Assembly (NCBI GenBank): GCA_051306365.1
Contig: JBPPNC010000223.1
Coordinates: 1-21,302, forward strand
Source: Svornostia sp051306365
GTDB taxonomy: Bacteria; Actinomycetota; Thermoleophilia; Solirubrobacterales; Solirubrobacteraceae
Direction: 5' to 3'
DNA: 21,302 nucleotides
Of the stretch, positions 21,177-21,302 are shown piece by piece. Both the position numbers and the translations under genes were made by a program. The notes under the pieces were generated by a model. That model was not told the origin of the DNA, made no database searches, and saw nothing but the letters and a program-made list of their open reading frames with translations. Within the stretch, counting starts at the first letter, position 1, and every line of letters starts with the position of its first letter.

Positions 21177-21302
21177 ATGACAAGTGTTGCGACAAACGCG
21201 TTCGCGTGGGCGCTCGAGTACCTCGCGGACTGGGAGATGGACGATGTTGAACGGCGCGTTGCCTTTGACCTTTGGGCGGGCGAGCGCGGGGTAGGGCCGG
21301 CG
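21177..21302 (+). CDS. Unrecognised gene, 5' end only (cut by window)
   Basis: Only 42 codons are present, and the frame is open to the last base. The ATG at 21177 has AGGGGA in the preceding stop region as a good ribosome binding site. The product starts MTSVATNAFAWALEYLADW then EMDDVERRVAFDLW; rich in Trp and acidic residues, without a signal peptide. I recognise no family. Codons such as AGT, GTT, GAT and CTT are more frequent than in its neighbours. Its spacing of 11 bp puts it in the DUF1116 operon. Confidence 0.6.
   Translation, partial: MTSVATNAFAWALEYLADWEMDDVERRVAFDLWAGERGVGPA

Overview
The window is about 70% GC. Genes are tightly packed, GTG starts are common, and many neighbouring genes overlap by 4 bp (GTGA/ATGA). 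With a SUF-only iron-sulfur operon, several probable leaderless starts and Ca-binding-repeat proteins ending in a CGxGxD...DCE cap, this suggests an actinobacterium, perhaps of the Thermoleophilia/Solirubrobacterales. The phylum-level call is fairly safe; the order is inference. No tRNA, rRNA, CRISPR array or insertion sequence was seen.

Region 1 (1-5.2 kb), signalling and surface: the 3' end of a histidine kinase converges on an OmpR-type response regulator, and their stops share a CTAG. A short receiver-like protein with Glu at the phospho-acceptor position is divergent from the regulator. On the minus strand a secreted beta-propeller/RTX-repeat protein overlaps a GGDEF-EAL c-di-GMP protein by a GTGA.

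Region 2 (5.2-8.3 kb): minus-strand M20 peptidase and LOG-family genes lead into the RTX gene (order M20 > LOG > RTX > GGDEF-EAL, with small gaps or overlaps). Divergent from them are a Bcp-type peroxiredoxin and a TetR regulator, closed by a hairpin facing sufD.

Region 3 (8.3-16.4 kb), iron-sulfur assembly: the SUF system is in two minus-strand blocks, Rrf2 regulator > sufC > sufS > sufU and Rieske ferredoxin > sufB > sufD. A plus-strand beta-propeller phytase separates them. Both blocks begin next to a similar imperfect inverted repeat (AATCC...CGGAT), a good candidate operator for the Rrf2 regulator. On the other side of the Rrf2 copy a 66-aa protein with a CxxxxC motif appears to be read from a leaderless promoter built into the same site.

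Region 4 (16.3-18.1 kb): a remnant of the C-terminus of an ATPase-like gene, a CorA-type Mg/Co transporter with a clear leaderless promoter, and a convergent SemiSWEET-like PQ-loop protein.

Region 5 (18.1-21.3 kb): a 376-bp intergenic region with a GntR-type palindrome, then an overlapping operon of a DUF1116 (AllG/YlbE-like) protein, a GntR/FCD regulator, an isochorismatase-fold cysteine hydrolase and the start of an unrecognised gene. This looks like a regulated catabolic operon for a ureide, carbamoyl or amide nitrogen compound; the substrate cannot be told from the sequence.
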